DNA of 64,000 bases, from NCBI RefSeq assembly GCF_000720425.1, contig NZ_JOAJ01000001.1:1364001-1428000 (forward strand), written 5' to 3'. Origin of the DNA: Nocardia rhamnosiphila NBRC 108938. GTDB lineage: Bacteria; Actinomycetota; Actinomycetes; Mycobacteriales; Mycobacteriaceae. The notes under the pieces were generated by a model, which was not told where the DNA came from, searched no databases, and saw only the letters and a list, made by a program, of their open reading frames with translations. Each line of letters starts with the position of its first letter. Position 1 is the stretch's first letter. Both the position numbers and the translations under genes were made by a program. This document shows positions 51,385-60,319 of this stretch, in pieces.

Positions 51385-52110
51385 CAGTGTCGGCGCGGAA
51401 TTGCCGAATCGAGGGCGCCAGAGCCGCGGCCAGATCATCCGCGGTATCGATTCGGTCGGGGAACACACCGCGCTCCAGACGGCCGTCCGGCAGCAATCCG
51501 GTGACTTTCTCGGCGAACCGCGTGGGATGACGGTGGTCGACACCCGGGATCACCGGCGTCGGCGCGGTCAGTGCGGTGAGTTCGGCCGGTGTGCGGACGC
51601 GCGGTCGCGGCCGATGGCGGCCGCGGCGGCGATGCCGGCCGGATTGCCGCGGGGGATAGCCTCTCGGACCAGCGTCCCGATCACCGGAACCAACCCCGGC
51701 AGGATCGGCGCCCAGGCCGCCTCGACACCGCGGGCGGTGACGGTTTCGGCGAAAGCCGCCGCATCGTCCTCGATGTCCTCCAGGCTGATCGAAATCGCGG
51801 CGGCGAAGCGTTCCGGATAGGCCGTCGCCGCACGAGCGGTGATGGTCGAGCAGAGGCACATCCCGCCGATCGACGCCCGTTCGGCGCCGAGGTGGTGGAG
51901 CAGCGCTGTGACGTCCTCGGCGTAGCGGGACCAGGTGTGGGCGGCCGGATCCGGACACGGCGATTGCCCGTACCCGCGCATACCGGGAAGGACGATGCGG
52001 TAGGTGTCGGCGAGCCGACCGGCGAGGGGAAGCAGACTGCGATGATCCGGCCCGCCACCGTGCAGCAGCACCACAGTGGCGCCGGCGTTGCGGGCCTCCG
52101 CACGCAGGGG
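51385..52110 (-). pseudogene. Alpha/beta hydrolase, frameshifted and without start
   Basis: The main frame reads RAEARNAGATVVLLHGGGPD, then LPGMRGYGQS, HTWSRYAEDVTALLHHLGAE and RASIGGMCLCSTITARAA. The nucleophile elbow is GGMCLC, with Cys where Ser is expected. No start codon lies ahead of the first homologous residues: an in-frame stop is just upstream. At about 51570 the homology moves to another frame (TALTAPTPVIPGVDHRHPTR, LAAALAPSIRQF). The missing start, the frameshift and the altered nucleophile together mark a decayed gene. Confidence 0.82.
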
Positions 52111-52508
52111 TGGCCGTCATATCACTGTGTCGCCGCATGACCGGTGGCACAGCATCTGCCGCGCCCTCGAATGCCTGCCGGCCATCGCGGATACTGCCGC
52201 GATGATCCCGCCTGGACGTTGTCGGCGCTCTCGGACCATGGTCCGCGCTCCCCGGCACGCAACGAACACTTGCCCGCCGCACAGGGAGAGATAGCGCCTC
52301 ACCTACCGCCCCGAATTGGAAACGGTTATCATTATCTCTCGATGTGAGAGGGTGTGTGATGAGGAATCCATCCGGCTGGAGCGGTATCGGGTGCCGTGAC
52401 TGAGTTCGCTTGTTCGCCTGCCCGGTTCGCGTTCCCGAGTACCGTCGCCGACCGCAGATCCAGTGACCGGTCCCCCGTGGCTGTTCCGGCGCCGCACGAG
52501 CGCGCTCG
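52111..52508. other. Regulatory region upstream of the exporter/importer unit
   Basis: 398 bases. It holds the Fur-family-like box at 52317-52336, a CTCTC-N5-GAGAG dyad (52336-52350) and a 14-codon frame (52359-52403) preceded by GAGAGGG. The small frame could be a leader; no other gene is apparent. Confidence 0.5.
52317..52336. promoter_or_regulatory. Fur-family (Zur-like) binding box
   Basis: TGGAAACGGTTATCATTATC. On the other strand it reads GATAAT-GATAAC-C-GTTTCC, the classical three-hexamer Fur-family pattern, and its core TGATAAC-C-GTTTCCA is a 7-1-7 dyad with 5 of 7 pairs. In actinobacteria iron is usually handled by IdeR/DmdR with a different box, so Zur (zinc) is the best guess. Confidence 0.6.
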
Positions 52509-53789
52509 GTGAGCGGGCTCGGTTCCTTCGGGGCCTTCCCACTGTCCGTACGCCTGTTACTGGGCAATCATCTGCTCGGAAATATCGGCTTCTACATGCT
52601 GATTCCATTCCTGGCCGACTACCTGCTCGACGACCTCGCGCTCTCGGCGACCGTGGTCGGGGTGGTACTCGGCGTCCGCAATCTCAGCCAACAGGGCTTG
52701 TTCCTGGTCGGCGGGGCAGCGGCGGACCGGCTCGGCGCCCGCGGTGTCATCATCGTGGGCGCGGCGATCCGGGCCGCGGGATTCGCCTTGTTCGCGGTCG
52801 GCGGTTCACTGCCGGTGGTATTGCTCGGTTCCGTGCTCACCGGATTCGCCGGGGCACTGTTCAATCCTGCCGTTCGGGCATACATCGCGCGGGCCGGCGG
52901 TGATCGGTCGGCGCAGGCCTTCGCCCTGTTCAACGTGATGGGAAATACCGGCTCGGCGGTCGGACCACTGGTCGGCGTGCTCATGATGAACATGGGTTTC
53001 CGGCTCACCGCGGTCGCCGCGGCGGCGGTGTTCGCGATACTGACCGTCGCCCAGCTCGCATTGCTGCCCGCGCGCCCTGTCCCGGCCGCGCGGACTACGC
53101 TCATCGCGGATCTGGGCCGGCTGTTCACCGATCGGGTGTTCTGGTGGTTCGCCGCGGCTCTCATGGGACTGTTCGCGTTGCAGAGCCAGATCTACTTTCT
53201 TTTCACCCTGCAAGTGCAGCAACTCGCCGGACCGAAGGCGGTCGCCGCGCTGTTCCTCGTGGAGACAGCCGCGGTACTGGCCTGCCAGGTGCCGATCACC
53301 CGCGTATTGAGCCGCCGGCCCGATCGCGGGCCTGCCATGGCGGCCGGGATGGCGCTGCTGGGGGCCGCGTTCCTGTTCCCTCCACTGGCGGCGCTCGGGC
53401 CGGCGCCGCCGGAACCCGGCCCACTCGCGGTGACGATCGGCCTCCTACCGGTACTGGCCGGCGCCGTCGTCCTCGCGGTCGGGGTGGCGATGGTCCAGCC
53501 CTTCGTCAACGAGGCCGTTCCGCGCTTCGCCGGCGACGCGCTCACCGGGACCTATTTCGGCGCTTTCTATCTGGCCTCGGGAGTTTTCACAGTAGCCACC
53601 ACATCCGGGGTGGGCGCTCTGGTCGACCGATACGGCGGCCCGTTCGCCTGGCCACCGGCCGTGTGCTGCGCCTCGATCGGCGCGGCCTCGGCGATCGGCG
53701 TCCTCGGGCTGCGCGGGCGCGGACTGCTGCCCGCCGGGATACCACTGCCCGCACAAGGCCGCACAAGGAAAGGCGGAACCGCACAATGA
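52509..53789 (+). CDS. MFS transporter, probable metallophore exporter
   Basis: 426 residues, about 12 hydrophobic helices. Motif A appears as GGAAADRLGARGVI between helices 2 and 3, and FNVMGNTGSAVGPLVGVLM lies in helix 5. It belongs to the drug:H+ antiporter-like MFS group, including siderophore exporters. The GTG at 52509 has no strong ribosome-binding site, so the start is uncertain. The ABC ATPase gene starts 28 bases after the stop. Location behind the Fur-family-like box and before a FecBCD-type importer suggests metallophore traffic. Confidence 0.85.
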   Translation: MSGLGSFGAFPLSVRLLLGNHLLGNIGFYMLIPFLADYLLDDLALSATVVGVVLGVRNLSQQGLFLVGGAAADRLGARGVIIVGAAIRAAGFALFAVGGSLPVVLLGSVLTGFAGALFNPAVRAYIARAGGDRSAQAFALFNVMGNTGSAVGPLVGVLMMNMGFRLTAVAAAAVFAILTVAQLALLPARPVPAARTTLIADLGRLFTDRVFWWFAAALMGLFALQSQIYFLFTLQVQQLAGPKAVAALFLVETAAVLACQVPITRVLSRRPDRGPAMAAGMALLGAAFLFPPLAALGPAPPEPGPLAVTIGLLPVLAGAVVLAVGVAMVQPFVNEAVPRFAGDALTGTYFGAFYLASGVFTVATTSGVGALVDRYGGPFAWPPAVCCASIGAASAIGVLGLRGRGLLPAGIPLPAQGRTRKGGTAQ

Positions 53790-53817
53790 CCTTCCCGACA
53801 ACGAAGGCGGTCCGGCA

Positions 53818-54636
53818 ATGATCAGCGCCGCCGGTATCAGATTCTCGTACGCGGGCGATCCCGTCCTCGACGATATCGATCTGGTCGTGGAACAGGGCAG
53901 CACCGTCGGGCTCATCGGCCCGAACGGATCCGGCAAATCAACTCTCCTCCGGACCATCTACCGGGCCCTGCGCCCGCATTCCGGTGTCGTCGGCATCGAC
54001 GATATCCCGGTCGAGACGCTGCGGGGCCGAGCCCTCGCGGCCCGCCTCGCGGTGGTGGCCCAGGAAGCGCCGCCGGAGACACCGGCCACGGTCACCGACA
54101 CCGTCCTCCTCGGCCGGGCGCCGTGGGCTCATTCGCTGCGCGGTTATTCCCGCGCGGACCGGATCGCGGCGGCGGCGGCCCTGGAACGGGTCGGCGCGCG
54201 GCACCTGGCCGACCGTCCTGTCGCCCAGTTGTCCGGCGGGGAGCGTCAACGGGTCCTGATCGCCCGCGCACTCGCCCAGCAGGCCGACCATCTGCTGCTG
54301 GACGAACCCACCAACCATCTGGATATCGGCTATCAGCACGAATTGCTCGGCCTGGTCGGTGAATTGACCGCTACCGCCCTGGTGGTACTGCACGACCTCA
54401 ACCTGGCGGCACGCTACTGCGACACACTTGTTCTGCTGCGCCGCGGCCGGGTGGTCGCCGCGGGGCCGGTCGACCAGGTGCTGACACCGGAGATCATCGA
54501 ACCCGTATACGGGGTGCGCGTACACCGCTGCACCGCGTTCGGCGGAACCCAGCTGCTCTTCGGCCCACACGATCGCGAGGGCGCCGGAAATCCTCTCGGC
54601 CGGAATGGAGCTCGGGCACAGGAGGTCGGCGGATGA
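53818..54636 (+). CDS. FecE/FepC-type ABC ATPase
   Basis: 272 residues. Walker A GLIGPNGSGKSTLL, signature QLSGGERQRVLIARAL, Walker B LLLDEPTNHLD and switch His in VVLHDLNLAARYC match ATPases of siderophore, haem and B12 importers. The stop overlaps the permease start by 4 bases. It works with the permease at 54633 and the binding lipoprotein at 55741. Confidence 0.93.
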   Translation: MISAAGIRFSYAGDPVLDDIDLVVEQGSTVGLIGPNGSGKSTLLRTIYRALRPHSGVVGIDDIPVETLRGRALAARLAVVAQEAPPETPATVTDTVLLGRAPWAHSLRGYSRADRIAAAAALERVGARHLADRPVAQLSGGERQRVLIARALAQQADHLLLDEPTNHLDIGYQHELLGLVGELTATALVVLHDLNLAARYCDTLVLLRRGRVVAAGPVDQVLTPEIIEPVYGVRVHRCTAFGGTQLLFGPHDREGAGNPLGRNGARAQEVGG

Positions 54637-55712
54637 CGGCCACGCTGCCGGAGGAAAACACCGTCGACGACCTCGGCCATGCACGCGACCGTGCCCGGAT
54701 GCTGTGGTGGCTGGGCGGCTTCGGTATCGCACTGGTGCTGGTGCTCCTGATCGCCACCGGGCTCGGCCCGGTATCGGTCCCGCCACTCACGGTGACGCGC
54801 ATTATCGGCCATCACACCGTGGGTATGCCCGCGACCGCCGACTGGAGCACAGCCCAGGATTCGATCGTGTGGCTGGTACGGGTGCCCCGAGTGTTGCTCG
54901 GCGCGCTGGTCGGCGCCGCGCTCGCGGTGGCGGGGGCGGTATTGCAGACCCTGGTCCGCAATGTACTGGCCGATCCGCATATCCTCGGCGTCACCTCCGG
55001 CGCCTCCACCGGCGCGGCGGTATCCCTGCTGTTCGGCGGTTCGGTGGCCGCCGGGGCGCTCGCCGCCAGCGCGTTCACCGGAGCCGTGCTGGCGACCGCA
55101 CTTCTGTTCGCGATCGCCCATCTCAACGGGCAGATGACATCGTTGCGGCTGCTGCTCGGCGGGGTCACCATCGGCTACCTCTTCTCTGCCGCCACCAGTT
55201 TCCTGATCTTCGCCTCCGACGATCAGGAGGGCGCCCGCACCGTGCTGTTCTGGCTGCTGGGCTCACTCGGCTCGGCCGCCTGGCCCTCGGTCGCCACCAC
55301 CACGGCCGTGACCGTTGCCGCGATCCTCGCACTCGTCCTGCTCGCCACCCGGCTGGACATGCTCGCCGCCGGTGACGACACCGCGCGCGCACTCGGCCTG
55401 TCCCCCGGGCGGCTGCGCGTGATCACCCTCGGCATCGTGGCCCTGGCCATCGGTGGTGTGGTCGCCGTCGCGGGAGCGATCGGGTTCGTGGGCCTGATCG
55501 TCCCGCACGTCGCCCGCTTGTGTGTCGGTGCCGGGCACCGGCGTCTGCTGCCCCTGTCCGCCCTGCTCGGCGCACTGTTTCTGGTGGTGGCCGATGTCGT
55601 GGCCCGGCTCGCCTTCGCGCCCCGGGAACTTCCACTGGGCATCGTCACCGCGGTGGTCGGCGCCCCACTTCTCCTCCTATTGGTGCGCCGATTCCGGCAA
55701 TCGCCGCACTGA
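54633..55712 (+). CDS. FecCD-family ABC permease
   Basis: 359 residues, about ten transmembrane helices. Family motifs: RVPRVLLGALVGAALAVAGA near the N-terminus (LARxLxGxxxGAxLAxxG), LADPHILGVTSGAS, and GAIGFVGLIVPHVARL near the C-terminus (coupling helix region). A single permease gene implies a homodimer. An importer of metal chelates or similar compounds, overlapping the ATPase gene by 4 bases. Confidence 0.94.
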   Translation: MTATLPEENTVDDLGHARDRARMLWWLGGFGIALVLVLLIATGLGPVSVPPLTVTRIIGHHTVGMPATADWSTAQDSIVWLVRVPRVLLGALVGAALAVAGAVLQTLVRNVLADPHILGVTSGASTGAAVSLLFGGSVAAGALAASAFTGAVLATALLFAIAHLNGQMTSLRLLLGGVTIGYLFSAATSFLIFASDDQEGARTVLFWLLGSLGSAAWPSVATTTAVTVAAILALVLLATRLDMLAAGDDTARALGLSPGRLRVITLGIVALAIGGVVAVAGAIGFVGLIVPHVARLCVGAGHRRLLPLSALLGALFLVVADVVARLAFAPRELPLGIVTAVVGAPLLLLLVRRFRQSPH

Positions 55713-55740
55713 TCCCGTTCCCTGAAAGGAATACACCACA

Positions 55741-56715
55741 ATGTTTACTCGACGACGCAGCGGCGCGCGCCGGGCCTTACCCGGGGTCGCGCTACTCGCC
55801 GCCGCGCTCCTGACCGGGTGCGGCAGCCCGACGGCCGCTACCGGCCCCGCCGCGGAGGGCTTCCCGATGACCGTCTCCAGCTGCGGACGCGATGTCACCT
55901 TCACGGCCCCTCCGCAACGTATCGTCACCGTCGGCTCCGTCGCCGCCCCGTTGATCGCCGCCGCCGGAGCCGCCGACCGCATTGTCACCCGGACTTTCGA
56001 ATCGGCGCCATTTCCCGGCGAATACGCCGACGAGCTGACCGGTATCGAAACCACTTCCCGCACCGGTGAGATCGCCCGCGAGGAGATCATCGATCGGAGC
56101 CCCGATGTCGTCGTCAGCTTCGAAGGCGCCGCCGTCTCCGCCGACGACCTCGCTCGGGTGAACATCCCGCTGCTGGTCACCCGCGGCTACTGCCGCGACG
56201 CGGCGGGCACCTTCGACGATATTTTCGCCGATATCGAAGTCTACGGAAAGCTCTTCGGAACCAGCGCGGCGGCGAACGCGGAGGTCACCTCGTTGCGCCG
56301 GCGCGTCGACACCGTGGCCGACCGCAACGCCACCCGCCCGCCGCTACGAGCCGCCGCGCTGATCATCTCCCGGGACGGAAACAAGGTCAGCGCCTACGGC
56401 AGCACCAGCACCGTGTCCCACCAGATGCACATACTCGGACTGGAGAACGTCTTCGGCGACAACGCGACCCGCTACTCCGAAATCAACACCGAAGCTCTCA
56501 TCGACCGCGACCCGGACCTCATCGTCCTGCTCACCCAGGGCGACCAGACCCCTGATTCCGCTCGGCGGGCCTTGCGCGACCGGCCCGAACTCGCACGCCT
56601 GCCGGCCATCCGGGACAACCGCATGATCGTCGTGCCCTTCGGCTACACCGGGCCGGGACCGGTCGCCGTGGAAGGAATCGAAGTACTCGACCGAGAATTG
56701 GGAGCACTGCGTTGA
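55741..56715 (+). CDS. Metal-chelate-binding lipoprotein (FecB/FepB-like)
   Basis: 324 residues. The lipobox LLTGC puts the lipidated Cys at residue 27, anchoring it outside the membrane. The mature domain is a type III (helix-backbone) binding protein: PQRIVTVGSVAAPLIAAAGA, REEIIDRSPDVVVSFEG, INTEALIDRDPDLIVLLTQG. It delivers substrate to the FecCD permease. It ends overlapping the GNAT gene (ATG-TTGA region 56712-56715). Confidence 0.93.
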   Translation: MFTRRRSGARRALPGVALLAAALLTGCGSPTAATGPAAEGFPMTVSSCGRDVTFTAPPQRIVTVGSVAAPLIAAAGAADRIVTRTFESAPFPGEYADELTGIETTSRTGEIAREEIIDRSPDVVVSFEGAAVSADDLARVNIPLLVTRGYCRDAAGTFDDIFADIEVYGKLFGTSAAANAEVTSLRRRVDTVADRNATRPPLRAAALIISRDGNKVSAYGSTSTVSHQMHILGLENVFGDNATRYSEINTEALIDRDPDLIVLLTQGDQTPDSARRALRDRPELARLPAIRDNRMIVVPFGYTGPGPVAVEGIEVLDRELGALR

Positions 56716-57251
56716 CCGTATCCCTCACCACCGGGTACCGGATCCGCCTCGCCGGCGAAGACGATCTTCCGGGGGCCCGCAGTGTCATGCTCGACACCTT
56801 CTACCAGGTGTTCGGCATCGGGTATCTCCCCGAACACCACGCGGATGTCATCGACCCGGCGACCGCTTACCTGCACCATCCGCGCAACCGGCTGTGGGTC
56901 GCCGAACACGAGGGCCGCATCGTCGCCACCACGGCCATCCGGGCGCAGGGCCCACGCCACCCACCCCATCCGCGGTGGCTGACCGAGCAATATCCGGACC
57001 CGCGCACGGCCCAACTGTTCCGTGTCTACGTCCGGCCCGAGCACCAACGGCGCGGACTTGCCAACCGCCTGGTGCGGGCCGCGATCGAGTACGTCACGAA
57101 TGCAGCGGACTTCGACCGCCTCTACCTGCATACCGACGCCAGAACCCCGGGCGCGCTCGAATTCTGGCTCGAGCACGGCCACATAATCCATGACGCACGC
57201 GATGGCGGTCAGGGGTTCCAGACCGTCCACTTGGAGATTCCGCTCCCCTGA
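56712..57251 (+). CDS. GNAT-family acetyltransferase
   Basis: 179 residues. The acetyl-CoA motif A is RVYVRPEHQRRGLANRLVRA (Q/RxxGxG/A), with the preceding beta strand LWVAEHEGRIVATTAI and the C-terminal FWLEHGHIIHDA. It starts with TTG at 56712 within the binding-protein stop, so it is the last gene of the exporter/importer operon. In this context it might acylate a metallophore or its precursor, but the substrate is not shown by the sequence. Confidence 0.87.
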   Translation: MTVSLTTGYRIRLAGEDDLPGARSVMLDTFYQVFGIGYLPEHHADVIDPATAYLHHPRNRLWVAEHEGRIVATTAIRAQGPRHPPHPRWLTEQYPDPRTAQLFRVYVRPEHQRRGLANRLVRAAIEYVTNAADFDRLYLHTDARTPGALEFWLEHGHIIHDARDGGQGFQTVHLEIPLP

Positions 57252-57651
57252 GGTCGGACACGGTGATTCCCGTATCGCTATCGGTTACGGCCGCCGCGGG
57301 GGGCTGTCACCCGATCCTCAGCGGCCGAGCACACCGTTCACAACGGCTCGGACCGGGCCGGGGGCATACCGAGTACGACAGCGTCGGGCCGGGCGAGTAG
57401 CGCGCCGTCCGGCTCTACGCCGTCATCGCACTCACGAGACGCTCACATCGACGACGGGTGCGGTGGGTGGTGATCTCCCGGACCTGGTGGGCCGATCGAC
57501 CACGTTCTCCGCGAGCAACGAAAACTTCACTGCGAGTGCGCTTCCGAGTGTTCTCGGCACCGCCCGGCGTGCACGCCCGACGAGGCATCCGATACATTAC
57601 CCCCGCATTATCGAATATGAATTTCGTTACCTACGGGAAGGAAGTGTGGCG
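57252..57651. other. Intergenic region upstream of the CooC-like gene
   Basis: 400 bases. No gene recognised. The AT-rich end (57590-57635) carries the 7-1-7 dyad CGAATAT-G-AATTTCG (57612-57626) and a GGGAAGGAAG ribosome-binding site. Confidence 0.45.
57612..57626. promoter_or_regulatory. Fur-family-like 7-1-7 dyad before the CooC-like gene
   Basis: CGAATAT-G-AATTTCG has 5 of 7 paired positions and, on the minus strand, reads GAAATTCATATTC, similar to the actinobacterial Zur core GAAAATCATTTTC (11 of 13). It lies 26 bases before the start codon, where it could repress. Confidence 0.4.
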
Positions 57652-58623
57652 GTGAAAATCGCCTTCGTCGGAAAGGGCGGCAGCGGCAAAACGACCCTGT
57701 CCTCACTGTTCATTCGCCAGCTGGCCGCGCAGGCCGTGCCGGTACTGGCAATCGACGCCGACATCAACCAGCACCTGGCGACCGCGCTGGGTGCCACCGA
57801 GGAGGAATCGGCGGCACTGCCGACCCTCGCCGACCAGCTGCCGTTGATCAAGGACTATCTACGCGGCAGCAATCCGCGCATTCCCTCCGGCGAGGCGATG
57901 CTCAAGACCACCCCGCCGGGAAACGGGTCACGGCTGCTCGGCGTGGTGGAGGACAACCCGATCTACTCCGCCTGCGTACGGGAGATCGAGGGCGCGCGGC
58001 TGATGGTGACCGGCCGGTTCTCCGAAGAGGAGCTGGGTGTGGCCTGCTACCACTCCAAAGTCGGCGCCGCCGAGATGCTGCTCAACCATATGGTCGATCT
58101 CCCGGGCGAGTACGTCGTGGTCGATATGACCGCCGGCGCCGACTCGTTCGCGTCGGGCCTGTTCACCCGTTTCGACCTGACCGCGCTGGTATGCGAACCG
58201 ACACTGCGCAGCGTCGGCGTCTACCGCCAATACCTCGACTACGCCAAGGATTTCGGCATCCGCATCGCGGTGATCGGTAACAAGATCTCCGACGAGCACG
58301 ACCTCGAGTTCCTGCGCGAACAGGTCGGAGACGACCTGCTGTGCTGGATAGGACGTTCCGCACATGTGCGGGCCGCCGAACGTGGCGATATCCGGCCGAT
58401 CACCGACCTCGAACCGGAGAACCGCAAGGCCCTCACCGAGATCCGGACCGCACTCGACACCGTCGATCGGGACTGGAACACCTACCACCACCACACGGTG
58501 AAATTCCATATCCGCAACGCCGAAGCCTGGGCGGGCCGGGACGTGATCACCCAGATCGATCCGGACTTCGTCCTGCGACCGGGACTACGCTCCGGGCAGT
58601 CCACCGCACTGGCGACTCACTGA
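57652..58623 (+). CDS. CooC/ParA-like deviant Walker A ATPase
   Basis: About 323 residues. The start MKIAFVGKGGSGKTTLSSLF carries the deviant P-loop KGGSGKT typical of the MinD/ArsA/CooC group; switch I DADIN and VVDMTAGADSF (switch II region) follow. CooC proteins load nickel into CO dehydrogenase, but no CODH or hydrogenase genes are in the window. The C-terminal about 70 residues (HHHTVKFHIRNAEAW, His-rich) are unusual and might bind metal. The GTG at 57652 is chosen for spacing to GGGAAGGAA; the GTG at 57646 is an alternative. Confidence 0.83.
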   Translation: MKIAFVGKGGSGKTTLSSLFIRQLAAQAVPVLAIDADINQHLATALGATEEESAALPTLADQLPLIKDYLRGSNPRIPSGEAMLKTTPPGNGSRLLGVVEDNPIYSACVREIEGARLMVTGRFSEEELGVACYHSKVGAAEMLLNHMVDLPGEYVVVDMTAGADSFASGLFTRFDLTALVCEPTLRSVGVYRQYLDYAKDFGIRIAVIGNKISDEHDLEFLREQVGDDLLCWIGRSAHVRAAERGDIRPITDLEPENRKALTEIRTALDTVDRDWNTYHHHTVKFHIRNAEAWAGRDVITQIDPDFVLRPGLRSGQSTALATH

Positions 58624-58639
58624 TCTCGCGGACGCCGAT

Positions 58640-58703
58640 TCGCCTGCGACCAGCGCTCTTTTCGAGGCAGTTTCCACGTCCTCGGACCGGTGGTCGCAGG
58701 CGA
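58640..58703. terminator. Long-loop inverted repeat between convergent genes
   Basis: TCGCCTGCGACCA (58640-58652) and TGGTCGCAGGCGA (58691-58703) are perfect 13-bp arms with a 38-base spacer, lying between the CooC-like (+) and peptidase (-) genes. It probably acts as a bidirectional terminator; the long spacer is unusual. Confidence 0.55.
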
Positions 58704-58798
58704 TAGGGCATTGCGCAATCGACGGGCAACCGCGGAGCACGGGTCACTGCCCGGGCAGTTAGACGGACCCGCTGTCCGGGCCGAGAAGTCGGTGAGAC

Positions 58799-60319
58799 CT
58801 AGTCGGGAAGAGAGCCGGGGTCGGGCCTACAGGTGATGTCGGCATCGGGGAGGGTGCCGTCACGGAAGTAGGTGTTGACGGCCTCGCTCACGCAGCGGCT
58901 CAGGTCGGCGCGGAGGACACCGTGCACGCGGGTGTCCGCCAACGTGACCATTCGTGACCCTGTCAGGTCCTCGTGGAGGGCAAGACCTTGCCGGTAGGGA
59001 GTGCGGGTGTCACCTGTCGCCTGCAGGATCAGGGCCGGCGCCGAATTGTGCACAGCGGTGATTTCCTCGACCGGGTCCGGCCAGAACGCGCACGCGGTGA
59101 TGTTGTTGGCGAACGCACCGAACACCGGCTGGGTCGCCCGCACGCTTTCGATGTTGCGGCGATACCAGGCCGGGTCCCGGGGTGCGGCCCGGTCGCCGCA
59201 CAGGACCGCGGCCATGCCCGATACGTTCATCGGAACGCCGCCGCTGATCTTCGTTTTCAGCTGCTCCATATCGACGGGCAGCCCGGACACCGCGTCGGCC
59301 ACGAACCGCACGACCTCGGCGAGGTCGGCGTTCTTCTGCGGGTTCGACAACAGCGCCAACAGCATCATCGGCACGGTGTGTTCATCGATGAGATAGCCGT
59401 TGCCGATGACCGGATGCGTGGCGGCGCGGCGGATCATGTCCTCGACGAAAGCGCGGACCTGTGGCCCGCTGCTACCGAAGTGGTAGTCGGCGTCGCGACG
59501 CGCCGCCCAGATCGCCCAGTCGTCCAGCCCGGCCTCGTTGACCGCACCCATGTCCTGGTACGTGCCGATCCAGTAGCGGTCCGGGTCCATGGCGCTGTCC
59601 AGCACCATCCGGTCGGTGCGCTGCGGGAACATCTGCGAGTAGACCGCGCCCAGATAGGTGCCGTAGGAACCGCCGTAGTAGTTGAGCCGGCGCTCACCGA
59701 ATGCGCTACGAATGATGTCCAGGTCCCGGGCGGTATTGCGGGTGGTGATCTGGCGGGCCTTCTCGGGGTCGGGGGCAATGCAGGATGCCGCGAGTGCGGC
59801 GGCCAGTGCGGTGTCGCGTGCGAAGCCGAAGGCGTCGAAACCGGCCGAGAACAACATGGTGGGCAGCGGCAGTGCACAGTTCACCGGATCCGAGCGGCCG
59901 ATACCACGCGGGTCCATGCCGATGAGGTCGTATCGGGCACGGACCTCCGGCGTGAGCCGATCCCGCAGGTCGACCATCATGCCCAGGCCCGGACCGCCCG
60001 GACCACCGGGGTTGGACAGCATGATCCCGTGCCTGCGGTCGGGGTCGGTGGCCGGGATACGCGAAATCGCCACGGTCAGCGTGCGGGCGTCCGGTCGGCT
60101 GTAGTCGAGCGGCACGACAACACCCGCGCACTGCGCCCCCGCACCATCGAGCGCCGCGTCGTCACACGGCCCCCAGTCCAACTGCTGGTGGTAGAACGAC
60201 TCCAGCCCACCCGGGATGTCATCGATCGGGTCGGCGCTCGCCGACCCCATGGGCACCGTGGCGAATGTGGCCGCCATGATGACCCCGGGTACAAGCCATC
60301 GAATCCATCGAATCGGCAT
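58799..60319 (-). CDS. Secreted tripeptidyl aminopeptidase-like alpha/beta hydrolase
   Basis: 506 residues. Signal peptide: a basic start MPIRWIRW, hydrophobic core and cleavage after SASA near residue 29. Catalytic Ser in YYGGSYGTYLG, the oxyanion glycines in LSNPGGPGGPGLGM, Asp in LQATGDTRTPY and His in RVHGVL are those of the TAP/S33 family (C-terminal TAP-like domain). Exported proline- or tripeptidyl-type peptidase or esterase. The ATG at 60319 has AGGAG 7 bases upstream; earlier in-frame ATGs lack one. Confidence 0.93.
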   Translation of the reverse strand: MPIRWIRWLVPGVIMAATFATVPMGSASADPIDDIPGGLESFYHQQLDWGPCDDAALDGAGAQCAGVVVPLDYSRPDARTLTVAISRIPATDPDRRHGIMLSNPGGPGGPGLGMMVDLRDRLTPEVRARYDLIGMDPRGIGRSDPVNCALPLPTMLFSAGFDAFGFARDTALAAALAASCIAPDPEKARQITTRNTARDLDIIRSAFGERRLNYYGGSYGTYLGAVYSQMFPQRTDRMVLDSAMDPDRYWIGTYQDMGAVNEAGLDDWAIWAARRDADYHFGSSGPQVRAFVEDMIRRAATHPVIGNGYLIDEHTVPMMLLALLSNPQKNADLAEVVRFVADAVSGLPVDMEQLKTKISGGVPMNVSGMAAVLCGDRAAPRDPAWYRRNIESVRATQPVFGAFANNITACAFWPDPVEEITAVHNSAPALILQATGDTRTPYRQGLALHEDLTGSRMVTLADTRVHGVLRADLSRCVSEAVNTYFRDGTLPDADITCRPDPGSLPD

